Assembly (NCBI RefSeq): GCF_002407245.1
Contig: NZ_CP010681.1
Location: forward strand, 2,170,001 to 2,234,000
Length of the DNA: 64,000 nt
From: Phaeobacter piscinae
GTDB lineage: Bacteria; Pseudomonadota; Alphaproteobacteria; Rhodobacterales; Rhodobacteraceae
Direction of reading: 5' to 3'
The translations under genes were made by a program, and so were the position numbers. A model generated the notes under the pieces. That model did no database searches. It saw only the letters and a program-made list of their open reading frames with translations, and had not been told where the DNA came from. Below, piece by piece: positions 52,940 to 62,233 of this stretch; position 1 is the first letter of the stretch; every line of letters starts with the position of its first letter.

Positions 52940-54131
52940 TGCCGTTACTGCCCCCCAAAGCGCATATCGAACACATCGCAGCGAACCCCGGGGAAGGAGA
53001 CGCCTCATACCGTGTTTTGACACATGAGAGCTTCTTGACCGCGCGTGAGGAAATCGCCGCTTGGGACGGCTACGTACCAACGCCGCTGGTCTCACTTTCC
53101 ACAATCGCAGCCGAGATTGGCGTTGGCGAAATCCTTTACAAAGATGAAGGCCCGCGCATTGGGCTTGGTAGCTTTAAGGCGTTGGGTGGATCCTATACCG
53201 CGCTGCGCGTGCTGCAACGTGAAATATCAAAGCACTTCGACAGGGCTGTCTCCCTTGCTGACGCCATAAACGGGGCATATGCCGAGGACTGCGCAAAGAT
53301 CACGCTTGTATCTGCGACCGACGGCAACCACGGACGATCACTTGCCTGGGGCTGCAAACGCTTTGGCGTGCCTTGTCGCATCTACATTCATGCGGAGGTA
53401 AGCGAGGGCCGCGCCGTCGCCATGCGGGATCTTGGTGCCGATGTTGTCCGGATCGAAGGGAATTACGACGAGTCCGCCCTTCTTCAAAATCCGAGGCTGA
53501 AGAGAATGGTTGGTTCGTAGTTTCCGACACCTCCTGGCCCGGCTATTCGTTGCCCCCGCGCGATGTGATGAGTGGCTATGGCGTCATGGTGCAAGAGATC
53601 TGCAACGCGCTGGATCAGCCACCGACCCATGTGTTTTTGCAAGGTGGAGTTGGTGATTTAGCAGCGGGCGTGATCGCAGCGCTGCGCCAGTACTGGGGTG
53701 GTGCCTCTCCCCGGCCCATCATTGTAGAGCCAGAGTTGGCCGCATGCCTGTTTGAAAGCGCAAAAACCGGCGCGGCCAAAAAAGTAGACATCGCAGAAGA
53801 GGCATTGATGGCCGGGCTGTCTTGCGGCGAACCCTCGGGCCTTGCATGGGAAATCCTATCAGAGGAAGCCACCTATTACTTGACGATCCCCGAAGAGATG
53901 GTTGCCCCAACAGTACGCCTGCTGGCCAAACCACTTGCCAATGAAGCGGCTGTGCAAGCCGGAGAAAGCGCTGTCGCAGGTCTGGCTGCTTTGATCGCTG
54001 CGATGGAAGATCCTTCCCTTGCTGAAAAACTTGGCCTGTCATCAACCTCGCGTGTTCTGTTGATCGGGTCGGAAGGTGTGACAGACGCCGAGATTTTCAG
54101 CATGATCATGGAAGGTTTAGAGGCCGCTTAA
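52936..54131 (+). pseudogene. Diaminopropionate ammonia-lyase-like enzyme with a frameshift
   Basis: ATG 52936 overlaps the amidohydrolase stop. The frame shows YVPTPLVSL, KDEGPRIGLGSFKALGGSY (PLP lysine) and VSATDGNHGRSLAWG, then runs into a stop at 53520. The +1 frame resumes with SSKSEAEENGWFVVSDTSW, FLQGGVGDLAAGVIAALR and ends at 54131. The shift lies near 53475-53490. Intact length would be about 398 aa, as in DAP ammonia-lyase, which makes pyruvate and ammonia from 2,3-diaminopropionate. Confidence 0.82.
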
Positions 54132-54165
54132 TGCGGGCTCCATACGCAATTGCGAGGGGGTTCAA

Positions 54166-54537
54166 ATGCCAAGATACAAGCCGGGAGACGATGTTGGGCC
54201 GCTTGAATTCTGGCCGTTTGATTCCCCGCAAAGTGATTATGTGATCACCCGTGGCGCGCCGGAAACATATGGCCGACTAGATGCCGGAGGCCCTGGGCAC
54301 ACAACCCGCTATGGCATCTGGCGCTGTACCAAGGGCGCATTCGAATGCACCGAGCAAGGCGATGAGTTGATGACGGTCTTGTCCGGCCGATGCCACCTAA
54401 TTCAAAACGACACGGGCCAAATCATCGAGCTTGGCCCGGGCGACAGCCTATTTATCCATGATGGTAAACGGGTCACCTGGGATGTCAGCGAAGACATCAC
54501 CAAGGTGTTCTTCGGCCATAAATCGGGCGGTTACTGA
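54166..54537 (+). CDS. Cupin-domain protein
   Basis: A 123-aa single cupin: GIWRCTKGAFECTEQGDELMTVLSGRCHL (motif 1) and LGPGDSLFIHDGKRVTWDVSED (motif 2). GAGGGGG precedes the ATG. It follows the ammonia-lyase by 34 nt and probably belongs to the same operon as a small sensor or isomerase-type enzyme. Convergent with the isomerase gene (7-nt overlap). Confidence 0.8.
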   Translation: MPRYKPGDDVGPLEFWPFDSPQSDYVITRGAPETYGRLDAGGPGHTTRYGIWRCTKGAFECTEQGDELMTVLSGRCHLIQNDTGQIIELGPGDSLFIHDGKRVTWDVSEDITKVFFGHKSGGY

Positions 54538-55322
54538 GGCAGAATCTCTGTGCCCGGATGCTGAAACAGCTGGCCGAATCCGGTGAGCCTGTCCGGGAGT
54601 CCGGCGCGCCGCAGACAGCTCCAGAACTGCGCCTGATTTGACGTGATCACCGGCTTGCCGACAATCTGCTCAATCTCTTCAGCCACTTCCAGTGCGCGGA
54701 TACCGCCGCAAGACAAAAAGATAGCGTCTGCCTCGGGTTGATCAATCTGAACGGCAAAGTCTCTCCAGAAGGAAGGGGTGACCTGCCCAAACTCGATCCC
54801 CGTTGCAAGGTTGAGGCCCTGAATATCGAGGATGTCAAAGCCCTTTCGAACAAGAAACTCTGCTTCGGCAGTATTGATTTCATCCAGATAGGGCGTGCCG
54901 ACTACCAGTTTTTGTGCACCCACCGCCCGCAATGCATCGACCACACCCGTCACAATGCACATGGGCTGCGCCCAGGGCGCACCTTTGACAATTGCGTCAA
55001 ACACGGCTTGCTCACCGTTGACGATGGACCCGCTGGTGCAGCCATAACTGACTACCTCAGGCTTCATGTCAGGTTGCAGCCGTGATGCGGCGTCGGCCAT
55101 ATGGTGGATATGTTGGGCGAGGGTTTCGCGCGTGGTATGGTCGTCGGTCTTCAAACGGGTGATGTGGATGCCAACACCCGGAGGCGCCATGTCGAAGAAA
55201 TCCTGCTCACTCGCAAGATCCGTCGACATCAATATGAACCCAAGCTGCGCCCTGTTGTGGCGCCCGGCATCCAGAACCGGAGCCCAACTCCGGGATTTGA
55301 CCTCATCGCCCGCTGAAAACAC
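54531..55322 (-). CDS. Maleate isomerase/arylmalonate decarboxylase-like enzyme (EutA-type)
   Basis: A 263-aa member of the Asp/Glu/hydantoin racemase superfamily: VSYGCTSGSIVNGEQ (first Cys) and DAIFLSCGGIRALEVAEEIEQIVGKPVITSNQAQFW (second Cys). It starts at GTG 55322 with AGAGG upstream. Last gene of the ABC transporter operon. EutA of ectoine catabolism belongs to this family, so the operon may handle ectoine or a related diamino acid (inference). A paralogue is at 61445. Confidence 0.75.
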   Translation of the reverse strand: MFSAGDEVKSRSWAPVLDAGRHNRAQLGFILMSTDLASEQDFFDMAPPGVGIHITRLKTDDHTTRETLAQHIHHMADAASRLQPDMKPEVVSYGCTSGSIVNGEQAVFDAIVKGAPWAQPMCIVTGVVDALRAVGAQKLVVGTPYLDEINTAEAEFLVRKGFDILDIQGLNLATGIEFGQVTPSFWRDFAVQIDQPEADAIFLSCGGIRALEVAEEIEQIVGKPVITSNQAQFWSCLRRAGLPDRLTGFGQLFQHPGTEILPQ

Positions 55323-55347
55323 TAAAACCTCTTTCGTATGACCAGTG

Positions 55348-56163
55348 TCAGACGGCCTCTTTCACCGCGCTGAGGAATTGCTGTGTGCGCTCACGTTTTG
55401 GGTTCCCGAACAGCTCTGCCGGCGGTCCCTGTTCTTCGATCTTGCCGCCGTAGAAAAAACAGACGCGATCCGAAATATCGCGGGCAAAGCCCATCTGGTG
55501 CGTGACCATCAGCATTGTCAGATTGTGCTCTGAAACGAGCTTGCGAATGACGTTCGTCACCTCGCCGATGACCTCGGGGTCAAGCGCCGACGTCACCTCG
55601 TCAAACAGCATCACCTTGGGGCGCATCGCCAGCGCGCGCGCAATCGCGACGCGTTGTTGCTGCCCACCCGAGAGCCGCGAAGGGTGTTGGTCTTTCTTGT
55701 CCGCCATGCCCACGAGTTCAAGCAGCTCCTCGCCACGGTCTCGCGCCTCAGCTTTGGACAGACCGAGCACCTGAACCGGACCTTCCATGCAATTCTGGAT
55801 CGCCGTCATATGCGGGAACAGGTTAAAGTGTTGAAAGCACATCCCGATATCGCTGCGCCGGGCGCGGAGGTGCTTCTCGCTAGCAGGGACAAGCTTGCCA
55901 TTTTTTTCCATGTGCGTCAGCGGTTTGCCATCCACGTAGATGACGCCGCCGTTGATCTTCTCGAGCGTCATCAACATCCGCAGAACAGTGGTCTTGCCCG
56001 ACCCTGACGGCCCGATGATTGACACCATTTCACCGGCTGATACATCCAGATCAAGATCATCCAGAACCACCAAAGAACCATAGGCCTTTTGCACTTTTTT
56101 GAAGCTGACCATCGGCTGGCCCGCTCTCGTGATTTCAGTTGGGAAACCCGTCAGATCTTCCAT
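55348..56163 (-). CDS. Polar amino-acid ABC transporter ATP-binding protein (EhuA-like)
   Basis: A 271-aa GlnQ-type ATPase: Walker A GPSGSGKTT, Q-loop CFQHFNLFPHM, signature LSGGQQQR, Walker B VMLFDEVTSALDPE, H-loop VTHQMGF. The long insertion LTHMEKNGKLVPASEKHLR resembles EhuA of the ectoine uptake system. It follows the second permease by 3 nt. Confidence 0.9.
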   Translation of the reverse strand: MEDLTGFPTEITRAGQPMVSFKKVQKAYGSLVVLDDLDLDVSAGEMVSIIGPSGSGKTTVLRMLMTLEKINGGVIYVDGKPLTHMEKNGKLVPASEKHLRARRSDIGMCFQHFNLFPHMTAIQNCMEGPVQVLGLSKAEARDRGEELLELVGMADKKDQHPSRLSGGQQQRVAIARALAMRPKVMLFDEVTSALDPEVIGEVTNVIRKLVSEHNLTMLMVTHQMGFARDISDRVCFFYGGKIEEQGPPAELFGNPKRERTQQFLSAVKEAV

Positions 56164-56166
56164 TTC

Positions 56167-56868
56167 TTACATTCCTAGTTTGCGGCGCACGAATCCTTCA
56201 AATGCGCGAATAAGGCCAGCGGCGGGCAAAGAGAGCGCCAGAAAGATCACACCAACCATGGTGTAGGCCTCCAAGTAGCGCCAAGTCTCGGAGCCGATTG
56301 AATTGGCGGTATGGATCAACTCGGCCACCCCGATTACCGACAGCATTGGCGTGTCCTTGAAGATCCCGACAAGGTAGTTGCCCAGCCCTGGAATCGCGGG
56401 CGGGATGGCCTGCGGGATGATCAGCCGCTTGTAGGTCTGGGCGGTGGTCATGTTCAGAGCTGTCGCCGCTTCCCACTGCCCCTTGGGCACACTGTCGAGC
56501 CCGCCGCGGTAGACCTCGGACAGGTAGCAGGAGTAGTGCAGACCGATGGCGATCATGCCAGACACCCAAGGACTGAGCGTAATCCCGAACTGGGGACCGA
56601 CATAAAAGATAAAGAAGATCTGAAGGAGCAGCGGCGTCGAACGAACAAATTCCACGAATTCGCGCACCACAAACGTCAAGAGCCTGCTTGGGCTGCGCTG
56701 TGCGAGTGCAAGGACAAGCCCAAGAACCAGCGCAATGGCATAGCCCGAGGCCGCTGCCATCAGCGTGTTGCCTGTCGCCTCGATCAGGCGCGGCAAGATC
56801 TCCCAGGTGTAGTCCCAACGCCAGTCGAACTTGGGGAACCATTCGTCTCTGAAAAGCCAGTCCAACAC
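56167..56868 (-). CDS. Amino-acid ABC transporter permease (EhuD-like)
   Basis: A 233-aa inner-membrane permease with about five helices and the EAA loop (GQWEAATALNMTTAQTYKRLIIPQAI). HisM/GlnP family. Partner of the permease upstream; both flank the path for the substrate delivered by the binding protein at 57617. Confidence 0.88.
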   Translation of the reverse strand: MLDWLFRDEWFPKFDWRWDYTWEILPRLIEATGNTLMAAASGYAIALVLGLVLALAQRSPSRLLTFVVREFVEFVRSTPLLLQIFFIFYVGPQFGITLSPWVSGMIAIGLHYSCYLSEVYRGGLDSVPKGQWEAATALNMTTAQTYKRLIIPQAIPPAIPGLGNYLVGIFKDTPMLSVIGVAELIHTANSIGSETWRYLEAYTMVGVIFLALSLPAAGLIRAFEGFVRRKLGM

Positions 56869-56871
56869 GGG

Positions 56872-57594
56872 TTATGCCCTCCCCAGTTTGTGGGCCATGA
56901 ACCCTTCAAGCCAACGCAAGAAAGGGGTCAGCAGGAAGCGGGCCAGAACGTAGTAGATGACCAGCGCCGCACCGAATATCTGTGCCGACTGATAGGTGCT
57001 CGCGTTGATCTGCTTGGCCTGAAACATCAGGTCGGTCACGGCAATCAGTGACACAAGCGCAGTGCCTTTCAAGATCTCGATCATCAGGTTGCCCCAGGCG
57101 GGCAACATGTTGACCAGCGCTTGTGGCAGAATGATGCGCCACATGCGTCGTGCCCCGCTCATATTGATCGCCGTTGCCGCTTCCCATTGGCCTTTCGGAA
57201 CCGCCATGATGCCACCGCGAACCAGCTCGGCCCCGTAGGCACCAGCGTTTAAGCCAATAGCAATCCAACCCGCCGTGAACTTCTCAAGCGTGAGGCCAAA
57301 CAGCGGCAGAACAAAGAAAATCCAATAAAGCTGAACAAGCAGCGAAGTGCCTCGGAAAATCTCAATATAGACAACGGACGAGCCTTTGATCAGCTTGTTC
57401 GAGGACATCTTCATCAATCCGAACACAAGCGCCAGTGCGACCGTTAAAACAGCCCCAAGTAGGAACTGTGCAATCGTGATGCCTGTGCCTGACATCAAGA
57501 GGGGCCAGTACTGGCCATAGAATTCAATAAGACCCACGAGTTCGCTCCGAACAGGAATGTTCAAGAAAAGTGGCAGACCAGGTTGATCTGCCAC
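56872..57594 (-). CDS. Amino-acid ABC transporter permease (EhuC-like)
   Basis: A 240-aa permease; helices in the HisQ/GlnP pattern and EAA loop GQWEAATAINMSGARRMWRIILPQAL. First of two permeases after the binding-protein gene (22-nt gap), the usual order ehuB-C-D-A. Confidence 0.88.
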   Translation of the reverse strand: MADQPGLPLFLNIPVRSELVGLIEFYGQYWPLLMSGTGITIAQFLLGAVLTVALALVFGLMKMSSNKLIKGSSVVYIEIFRGTSLLVQLYWIFFVLPLFGLTLEKFTAGWIAIGLNAGAYGAELVRGGIMAVPKGQWEAATAINMSGARRMWRIILPQALVNMLPAWGNLMIEILKGTALVSLIAVTDLMFQAKQINASTYQSAQIFGAALVIYYVLARFLLTPFLRWLEGFMAHKLGRA

Positions 57595-57616
57595 TCAAGT
57601 TCACGCTGAGGCGCGC

Positions 57617-58453
57617 TCACCGGTTGGCGCAGGCCCATTCTGCTGTGACGTCACCCGGAAGGTGCACTTCAGAATAATCATGCTCGCCAACAACGGCCAT
57701 CATCTCGTCGCTTCCCATGTAGTCTTTGAGGGCAGCGTTGAAGGTTTCGACAAACTCTTTGTCTTCGTGACGAAAGCCGATCGCAGCGTAGTTCTTGCTC
57801 CACTCTTCCATCTGCGAAGAATCGGCGAGCTCGATTTCAGCGTGGTCAGCGGCGAGATGCTGTGCTTCGAAGTCTGTCAGGATCGCAGCAGCTGCGCGGC
57901 CTGCCTTAAGGGCGGCAACCATTTCTGTCGGGCCGGGCACCTGCATGATATTGGCATCTGCAATGCCGAGGTTCTTGGCAGCTTCCACCGTGTTGTAGCC
58001 GGCGCCGGTCACCATGATGTGGCTGCCTTCCAGCACGTCCGTATAGTTATTGATGTTTTCCGGGTTGCCTGCAGCAACCAGGATCCCATCGCCTGACTTT
58101 GCAACAGGCTCCGAGAAGGTGACGTTTTCACAACGCGAGCCCAAGACATACATGCCACCGGTGATCAGGTCGAAGCGTTCGGCCTTCAAGCCCGGGATCA
58201 ATCCGCCCCAGTCTGTCACGACAGCCTCGATGTTGGTCAGGCCCATCGATGCGAGCGTCTGGATCGCAATGTCGTTTGTGAAGCCGTCTGCGTCGCCGTT
58301 CTCATTGGGATAGCCCCAAAGCGGAATGTTGGCGAAACCGACGCGGATTGTTTCACCGGCGTCGATACGGTCCTGCAAAGGACCTGCGAACACGGTTGTT
58401 GCCGATGTGGCGATTGCGATACCCGCAGTGAGTAGCATTTTGGTGAATTTCAT
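57617..58453 (-). CDS. Periplasmic substrate-binding protein (EhuB-like)
   Basis: 278 aa. Signal peptide MKFTKMLLTAGIAIATSATTVFAG; SBP_bac_3 fold: ETIRVGFANIPLWGY, GFTNDIAIQTLASMG, 'DLITGGMYVLGSRCENVTFSEP', AGRAAAAILTDFEAQHL. Size and the 'IPLWGYPNENGDADGF' loop recall EhuB, the ectoine/hydroxyectoine-binding protein. First gene of the transporter operon, divergent from the Lrp regulator at 58711. Confidence 0.85.
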   Translation of the reverse strand: MKFTKMLLTAGIAIATSATTVFAGPLQDRIDAGETIRVGFANIPLWGYPNENGDADGFTNDIAIQTLASMGLTNIEAVVTDWGGLIPGLKAERFDLITGGMYVLGSRCENVTFSEPVAKSGDGILVAAGNPENINNYTDVLEGSHIMVTGAGYNTVEAAKNLGIADANIMQVPGPTEMVAALKAGRAAAAILTDFEAQHLAADHAEIELADSSQMEEWSKNYAAIGFRHEDKEFVETFNAALKDYMGSDEMMAVVGEHDYSEVHLPGDVTAEWACANR

Positions 58454-58710
58454 GAGTTAGCATCCTCCTTGTTAGATGACGTTGGGGGAATGCGCGGTTG
58501 GTATTCGAGGTCTCTCGGAGGGTTAACTGACTGCAGGAGGCAACGAACGCCCCTCGGACGTACAAATCGGCGCATGATTTGGTTCTTCAGTGCTCTCCCC
58601 CAAGTCGACAGCCTTGAGACTATAGCCAAAATGAGATCATTTTCGTCTAATCTCCCCAAATCGGAATTAAATTGATTGTATTCTTCGAACTTGGTGATTT
58701 AGATCAGATC

Positions 58711-59160
58711 ATGGATGACAAAGATTTAGAGATTCTCAGACTGGTTCAAAACGACGCGCGTCTGACGGCAGAAGCGATTGGGTGTGAAATTGGACTGTCA
58801 CCGCCGGCTGTTCAGAAGCGCCTCAAAAAGCTGCGAGAAACCGGCATAATCGAGCGCGAAATAGCAGTGCTATCCCCGGTCGCATTGGGCCGGGGTATGA
58901 CCGTGATTGTTCAGGTCATGCTAGAGCGAGAAAGCCGCCGGCACTTGGATGAATTCAAGCGCCGCATGCGCAGCGCACCAGCCGTCCAGCAGTGCTATTA
59001 TGCGACTGGCGAGGCCGATTTCATCCTGGTCGTGATCGTGCAGGATATCGCCGAGTACGAGCAATTCACCCAAGAATATTTTTTCGATTCATCCAACGTC
59101 AGCAAATTCACGTCTTCAATCGTGATGGATCGCGTCAAGGTGTCGTTGGATATCATCTAG
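58711..59160 (+). CDS. Lrp/AsnC-family regulator
   Basis: 149 aa. N-terminal HTH (DDKDLEILRLVQNDARLTAEAIGCEIGLSPPAVQKRLKKLRETGII) and C-terminal RAM/AsnC sensor (VQQCYYATGEADFILVVIVQD). Start taken at ATG 58711; a TTG at 58672 is possible. It is divergent from the transporter operon and probably controls it in response to an amino acid. Confidence 0.88.
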   Translation: MDDKDLEILRLVQNDARLTAEAIGCEIGLSPPAVQKRLKKLRETGIIEREIAVLSPVALGRGMTVIVQVMLERESRRHLDEFKRRMRSAPAVQQCYYATGEADFILVVIVQDIAEYEQFTQEYFFDSSNVSKFTSSIVMDRVKVSLDII

Positions 59161-59175
59161 TCCAGCAGCGCGCGC

Positions 59176-60354
59176 CTAGCGTACCAGTATCAGCTCCGGC
59201 GCTGCGCGCGTTGTAAGCAGCTTAGCCTCGCCATTGGACACGACGATGTTCTCTTCATGCACCATCATCAGTCCTTCGCCATAGCTCAGCGATGGTTCGA
59301 GTGTCAGAACCATGTTCTCTTTGAGTTCGGTCTCATCAAATGCCGCGTGCGAGGGCTGTTCGGTCAACTGCATTCCTAAGCCATGGCCAAGCCGCCCGAT
59401 ATCGCCACCAGAGCTGTCCATCTCGGCGATGACTTTCGACATCGCAAGAAACAGATCACGGCAGGTGTTGCCTGGCCTTGCCGCATCGATCCCAGACTGA
59501 GTTGCCCGCCACAACACGTCATACGCGCGTTTGGCATCATCATGAACATCGCCAATGGCCCAGTTGCGATCAAAGTCGCAAAAATAGCCGTCCCAGGTGC
59601 ACCCCGTATCCAACATCAAAACATCACCCTTCTGAAGCGGCCGCCGCGAGGGTGGTGAAATCACATCGGCATAGCCACCCTGATCGGCTGCGCCCACCAC
59701 ATAGGGTGCATCATCCGCGCCAGACCCTATCGCCGCCAACCTGAATTGCCGGAAAACTTCTTCAAGCGGCATCCCCTCGCCAACCAGATCCGGTACTTTG
59801 CTAAAAGCTGCGGATCCGATTGCGCAGATATGGGACAGCTTTTTGATCTCGGCAGGGGATTTGACCATCCGCAGGCCCTGAACCAGCTTGGTCACATCCG
59901 CAAACTTGATCCCGCCCAACCGCGCAACAAGACGTTCCCAATCGCCCAGCGGCATCTGCAACTTGGTCTCATGACCCTTCATCACGCCGACCCTTGCACC
60001 CACTTTTGCTAAGGGCGCCAGAAGCTCTGTCAGAAGGCTGATACCATCGTCCTCGGGTGCCGGTGCGCTCCATGTGCGGATGTCGTCGATCCAGCTGCGA
60101 CGCATCAGTTCGGCGCCGATCTCAGGGATGACCGCGACCGGCTTGCCGCTCGCCGGCACGAAGACGAACCATGGCCGAGTCGGGCTTTGCCAGAACAGGG
60201 TGTGAAAGCCGGTGAAATACCGGACGTCCTGCTCGCTCATCAGCAACAATCCGGCCAAGCCATCGCGCGCCATCAGCCGCTGTGCTCTTGCCGTGCGTGC
60301 CTCGAATTCCGTATTCTGAAATCCCCGCTCGGGGGCTGCGTCGGCGAGTGACAT
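59176..60354 (-). CDS. M24-family metallopeptidase (Xaa-Pro/creatinase-like)
   Basis: A 392-aa pita-bread enzyme. N-terminal creatinase-type domain, then metal ligands: MLDTGCTWDGYFCDFDRNW (Asp, Asp), GHGLGMQLTEQPSH (His), LTLEPSL (Glu), VHEENIVV (Glu). The family includes ectoine hydrolase DoeA/EutD, creatinase and Xaa-Pro peptidases. The N-terminal motif does not look like DoeA, so the substrate is open. It lies 12 nt after gntR on the same strand. Confidence 0.85.
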   Translation of the reverse strand: MSLADAAPERGFQNTEFEARTARAQRLMARDGLAGLLLMSEQDVRYFTGFHTLFWQSPTRPWFVFVPASGKPVAVIPEIGAELMRRSWIDDIRTWSAPAPEDDGISLLTELLAPLAKVGARVGVMKGHETKLQMPLGDWERLVARLGGIKFADVTKLVQGLRMVKSPAEIKKLSHICAIGSAAFSKVPDLVGEGMPLEEVFRQFRLAAIGSGADDAPYVVGAADQGGYADVISPPSRRPLQKGDVLMLDTGCTWDGYFCDFDRNWAIGDVHDDAKRAYDVLWRATQSGIDAARPGNTCRDLFLAMSKVIAEMDSSGGDIGRLGHGLGMQLTEQPSHAAFDETELKENMVLTLEPSLSYGEGLMMVHEENIVVSNGEAKLLTTRAAPELILVR

Positions 60355-60366
60355 TGCTTTGTTCCT

Positions 60367-61125
60367 TTATCGGCGGGTCACGATGGCATGGGCCGAGAAC
60401 TCGGCCATTTCTCCTCGCCAGACCTGCCGCCCAAAACAGAACGGCACGCCATTTGCATCGCGGATGACCTGTTCCAGTTCGATCACGGTATGGCTGGCGG
60501 AAATTCCCAGAAGCTGTGCCTCTTGCTCCTGAACGCCGCGCATTCGGATCACGATGTCGCCGGTGGCGGCAGAGGTCTGGTACTGTGTTTCGAGTATCTG
60601 CGTCGTCGACTGCCGCAGATCATGGCGCAGGAAATCGGGGAATCGATCCGCGACGAGGGACTCGGTCTCGATAAAAATTGGGTGATCACCGGTATGAAAC
60701 AGCCGCGTATAGGCTGTAACGCGACACCCTTCGGGCTGCCCAAGACGTGCGGCCAGTTTGCCGTCCATCGCGGTCTCGACCGTGTCGATCACCTCGATTT
60801 GAAGGTCGATGTTACTGGCCTGCGCGTTGCTGACGAAGCTGACCATGTTGCTTACATTGTAGCTCAGTCGCTGGGGTGAAACAAACCGCCCGCGACGGTC
60901 CGAGCTGTAGACCACCCCTTCGGTTTCCAGCGCCTCAAGCGCCCTGCGCCCGGTCATGCGGCTCACACTGTATTGTTCGGACAGGCTGCGCTCTGATGGA
61001 AGAATATCGTGCTCTTTCAATTCCTTCCGCGCAATCTGACCGCGAATATCGTCTGCGATTTGCAGAAACCGCGGCCGGGCAATCGCTGCATCTGTTTCGA
61101 TATCGCTGTCATGCCCGCTTAACAT
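60367..61125 (-). CDS. GntR/HutC-family transcriptional regulator
   Basis: 252 aa. N-terminal winged HTH (PRFLQIADDIRGQIARKELKEHDILPSERSLSEQYSVSRMTGRRALEAL), C-terminal UTRA ligand domain (YTRLFHTGDHPIFIETESLV; 'LGISASHTVIELEQVIRDANGVPFCF'). Divergent from the isomerase/flavoprotein genes. Two matching palindromes lie in its upstream region. Confidence 0.9.
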   Translation of the reverse strand: MLSGHDSDIETDAAIARPRFLQIADDIRGQIARKELKEHDILPSERSLSEQYSVSRMTGRRALEALETEGVVYSSDRRGRFVSPQRLSYNVSNMVSFVSNAQASNIDLQIEVIDTVETAMDGKLAARLGQPEGCRVTAYTRLFHTGDHPIFIETESLVADRFPDFLRHDLRQSTTQILETQYQTSAATGDIVIRMRGVQEQEAQLLGISASHTVIELEQVIRDANGVPFCFGRQVWRGEMAEFSAHAIVTRR

Positions 61126-61165
61126 TTCCCGCGCTCCAGAATTACAAAATTGCGCACAGAGTATT

Positions 61166-61257
61166 TGGTATATACCAGTCAGCGCAAGCGATTGTTTGAT
61201 ATTGACAGGTCCCGTTGCGCCGATGTAGTTACAAAAATTATAACTGGTATATACCAG
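61166..61257. promoter_or_regulatory. Twin GntR-type operators
   Basis: TGGTATATACCA at 61166-61177 and CTGGTATATACCAG at 61244-61257. Perfect palindromes with the same core, 78 bp apart (center to center, about 7.5 helical turns), in the divergent region between gntR and the isomerase operon. Looping or dual repression is plausible. 61258-61444 is a leader with only a doubtful 47-codon ORF (61275-61418). Confidence 0.8.
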
Positions 61258-61444
61258 ATTGCGGGAGAAAGCAAATGAACCTTTTGACCCGAGACCGAAA
61301 AAACAACTTCTGGCGCGATGGCCGCGGAAAGCCGGGCAGATGTGAGACGTCCGGCGAGACCCTCACTGGTCACCCCTGTTTCGATCGTCAGCCCCGCCTC
61401 ACCGCTGATATGGGCTAGGCCCCATCCCGCAGGAGAGATCAGTC

Positions 61445-62221
61445 ATGATACAGAACGACCACGTCGAAACGCTTGATTTCACGACAGACGGTGGCTTGGG
61501 AACGCGTGCGCGCTTTGGCCTTGTCGTGTTGCAGACAGATCAAACGATTGAGCATGAATTTGCCCGCATTTTTTCAAAACAGGACGATGTGGCCCCCTAT
61601 GCCGCGCGCATACCCAATACGATGGACGTATCGCCCGAGACGCTCCGCCAGATGGCGGCGGACCTTCCGCATGCGGCCGCGCTTTTGCCAGAACGCTTTG
61701 GCTTCGACGTGATCGGTTATGCCTGCACCTCTGGCGCCACAATGATCGGCGAGGACCGCGTCGACACCCTGATCCGCGGCGTTCATCCCGCTGCCAAAAC
61801 GACCAACCCGATCACCGCCTGCAAGGCCGCAATGGCCGCGCTTGGGCTGAACCGGATCGCGCTGGTTACGCCTTATCCGGTCGATGTGACCCTGGCGATG
61901 CAGGCCAACCTTAGGGAGGCCGGATACGACACAACCGCCGTGGCCACATTCGATCAGTCCGATGATTTCACCGTCGCGAGGATCAGTGCAGACAGCATCC
62001 TCAAGGCCGTGCGTCATATCGGTAACCGCAGAGATTGCGACGGGGTATTCGTTTCTTGCACAAGCCTGCGCGCCCTTGAGGTCATTCCATTGGCCGAGGC
62101 CGCAATCCGCAAACCGGTCATCGCCTCCAATCAAGCACTCGCGTGGCACATGATGCGTCTTGCGGGGCTAAATGACGCTCCGGAGAACTGTGGGCGGCTC
62201 TTTCAGGCATCACTCAGATAG
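61445..62221 (+). CDS. Maleate isomerase/arylmalonate decarboxylase-like enzyme, second copy
   Basis: 258 aa. Both catalytic-type cysteines are present: IGYACTSGATMIGEDRV and GVFVSCTSLRALEVIPLAEAAIRKPVIASNQALAWHMM. Related to the enzyme at 54531 but clearly diverged. It starts after AGGAGAG and is followed 12 nt later by the flavoprotein gene, so the two are one operon under the GntR sites. Confidence 0.82.
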   Translation: MIQNDHVETLDFTTDGGLGTRARFGLVVLQTDQTIEHEFARIFSKQDDVAPYAARIPNTMDVSPETLRQMAADLPHAAALLPERFGFDVIGYACTSGATMIGEDRVDTLIRGVHPAAKTTNPITACKAAMAALGLNRIALVTPYPVDVTLAMQANLREAGYDTTAVATFDQSDDFTVARISADSILKAVRHIGNRRDCDGVFVSCTSLRALEVIPLAEAAIRKPVIASNQALAWHMMRLAGLNDAPENCGRLFQASLR

Positions 62222-62233
62222 ACAGGATCTACC

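Noticed and set aside
61275..61418. A 47-codon ORF in the isomerase leader
   Set aside because: No family and no conserved pattern; could be a leader peptide, but nothing in the sequence supports it.
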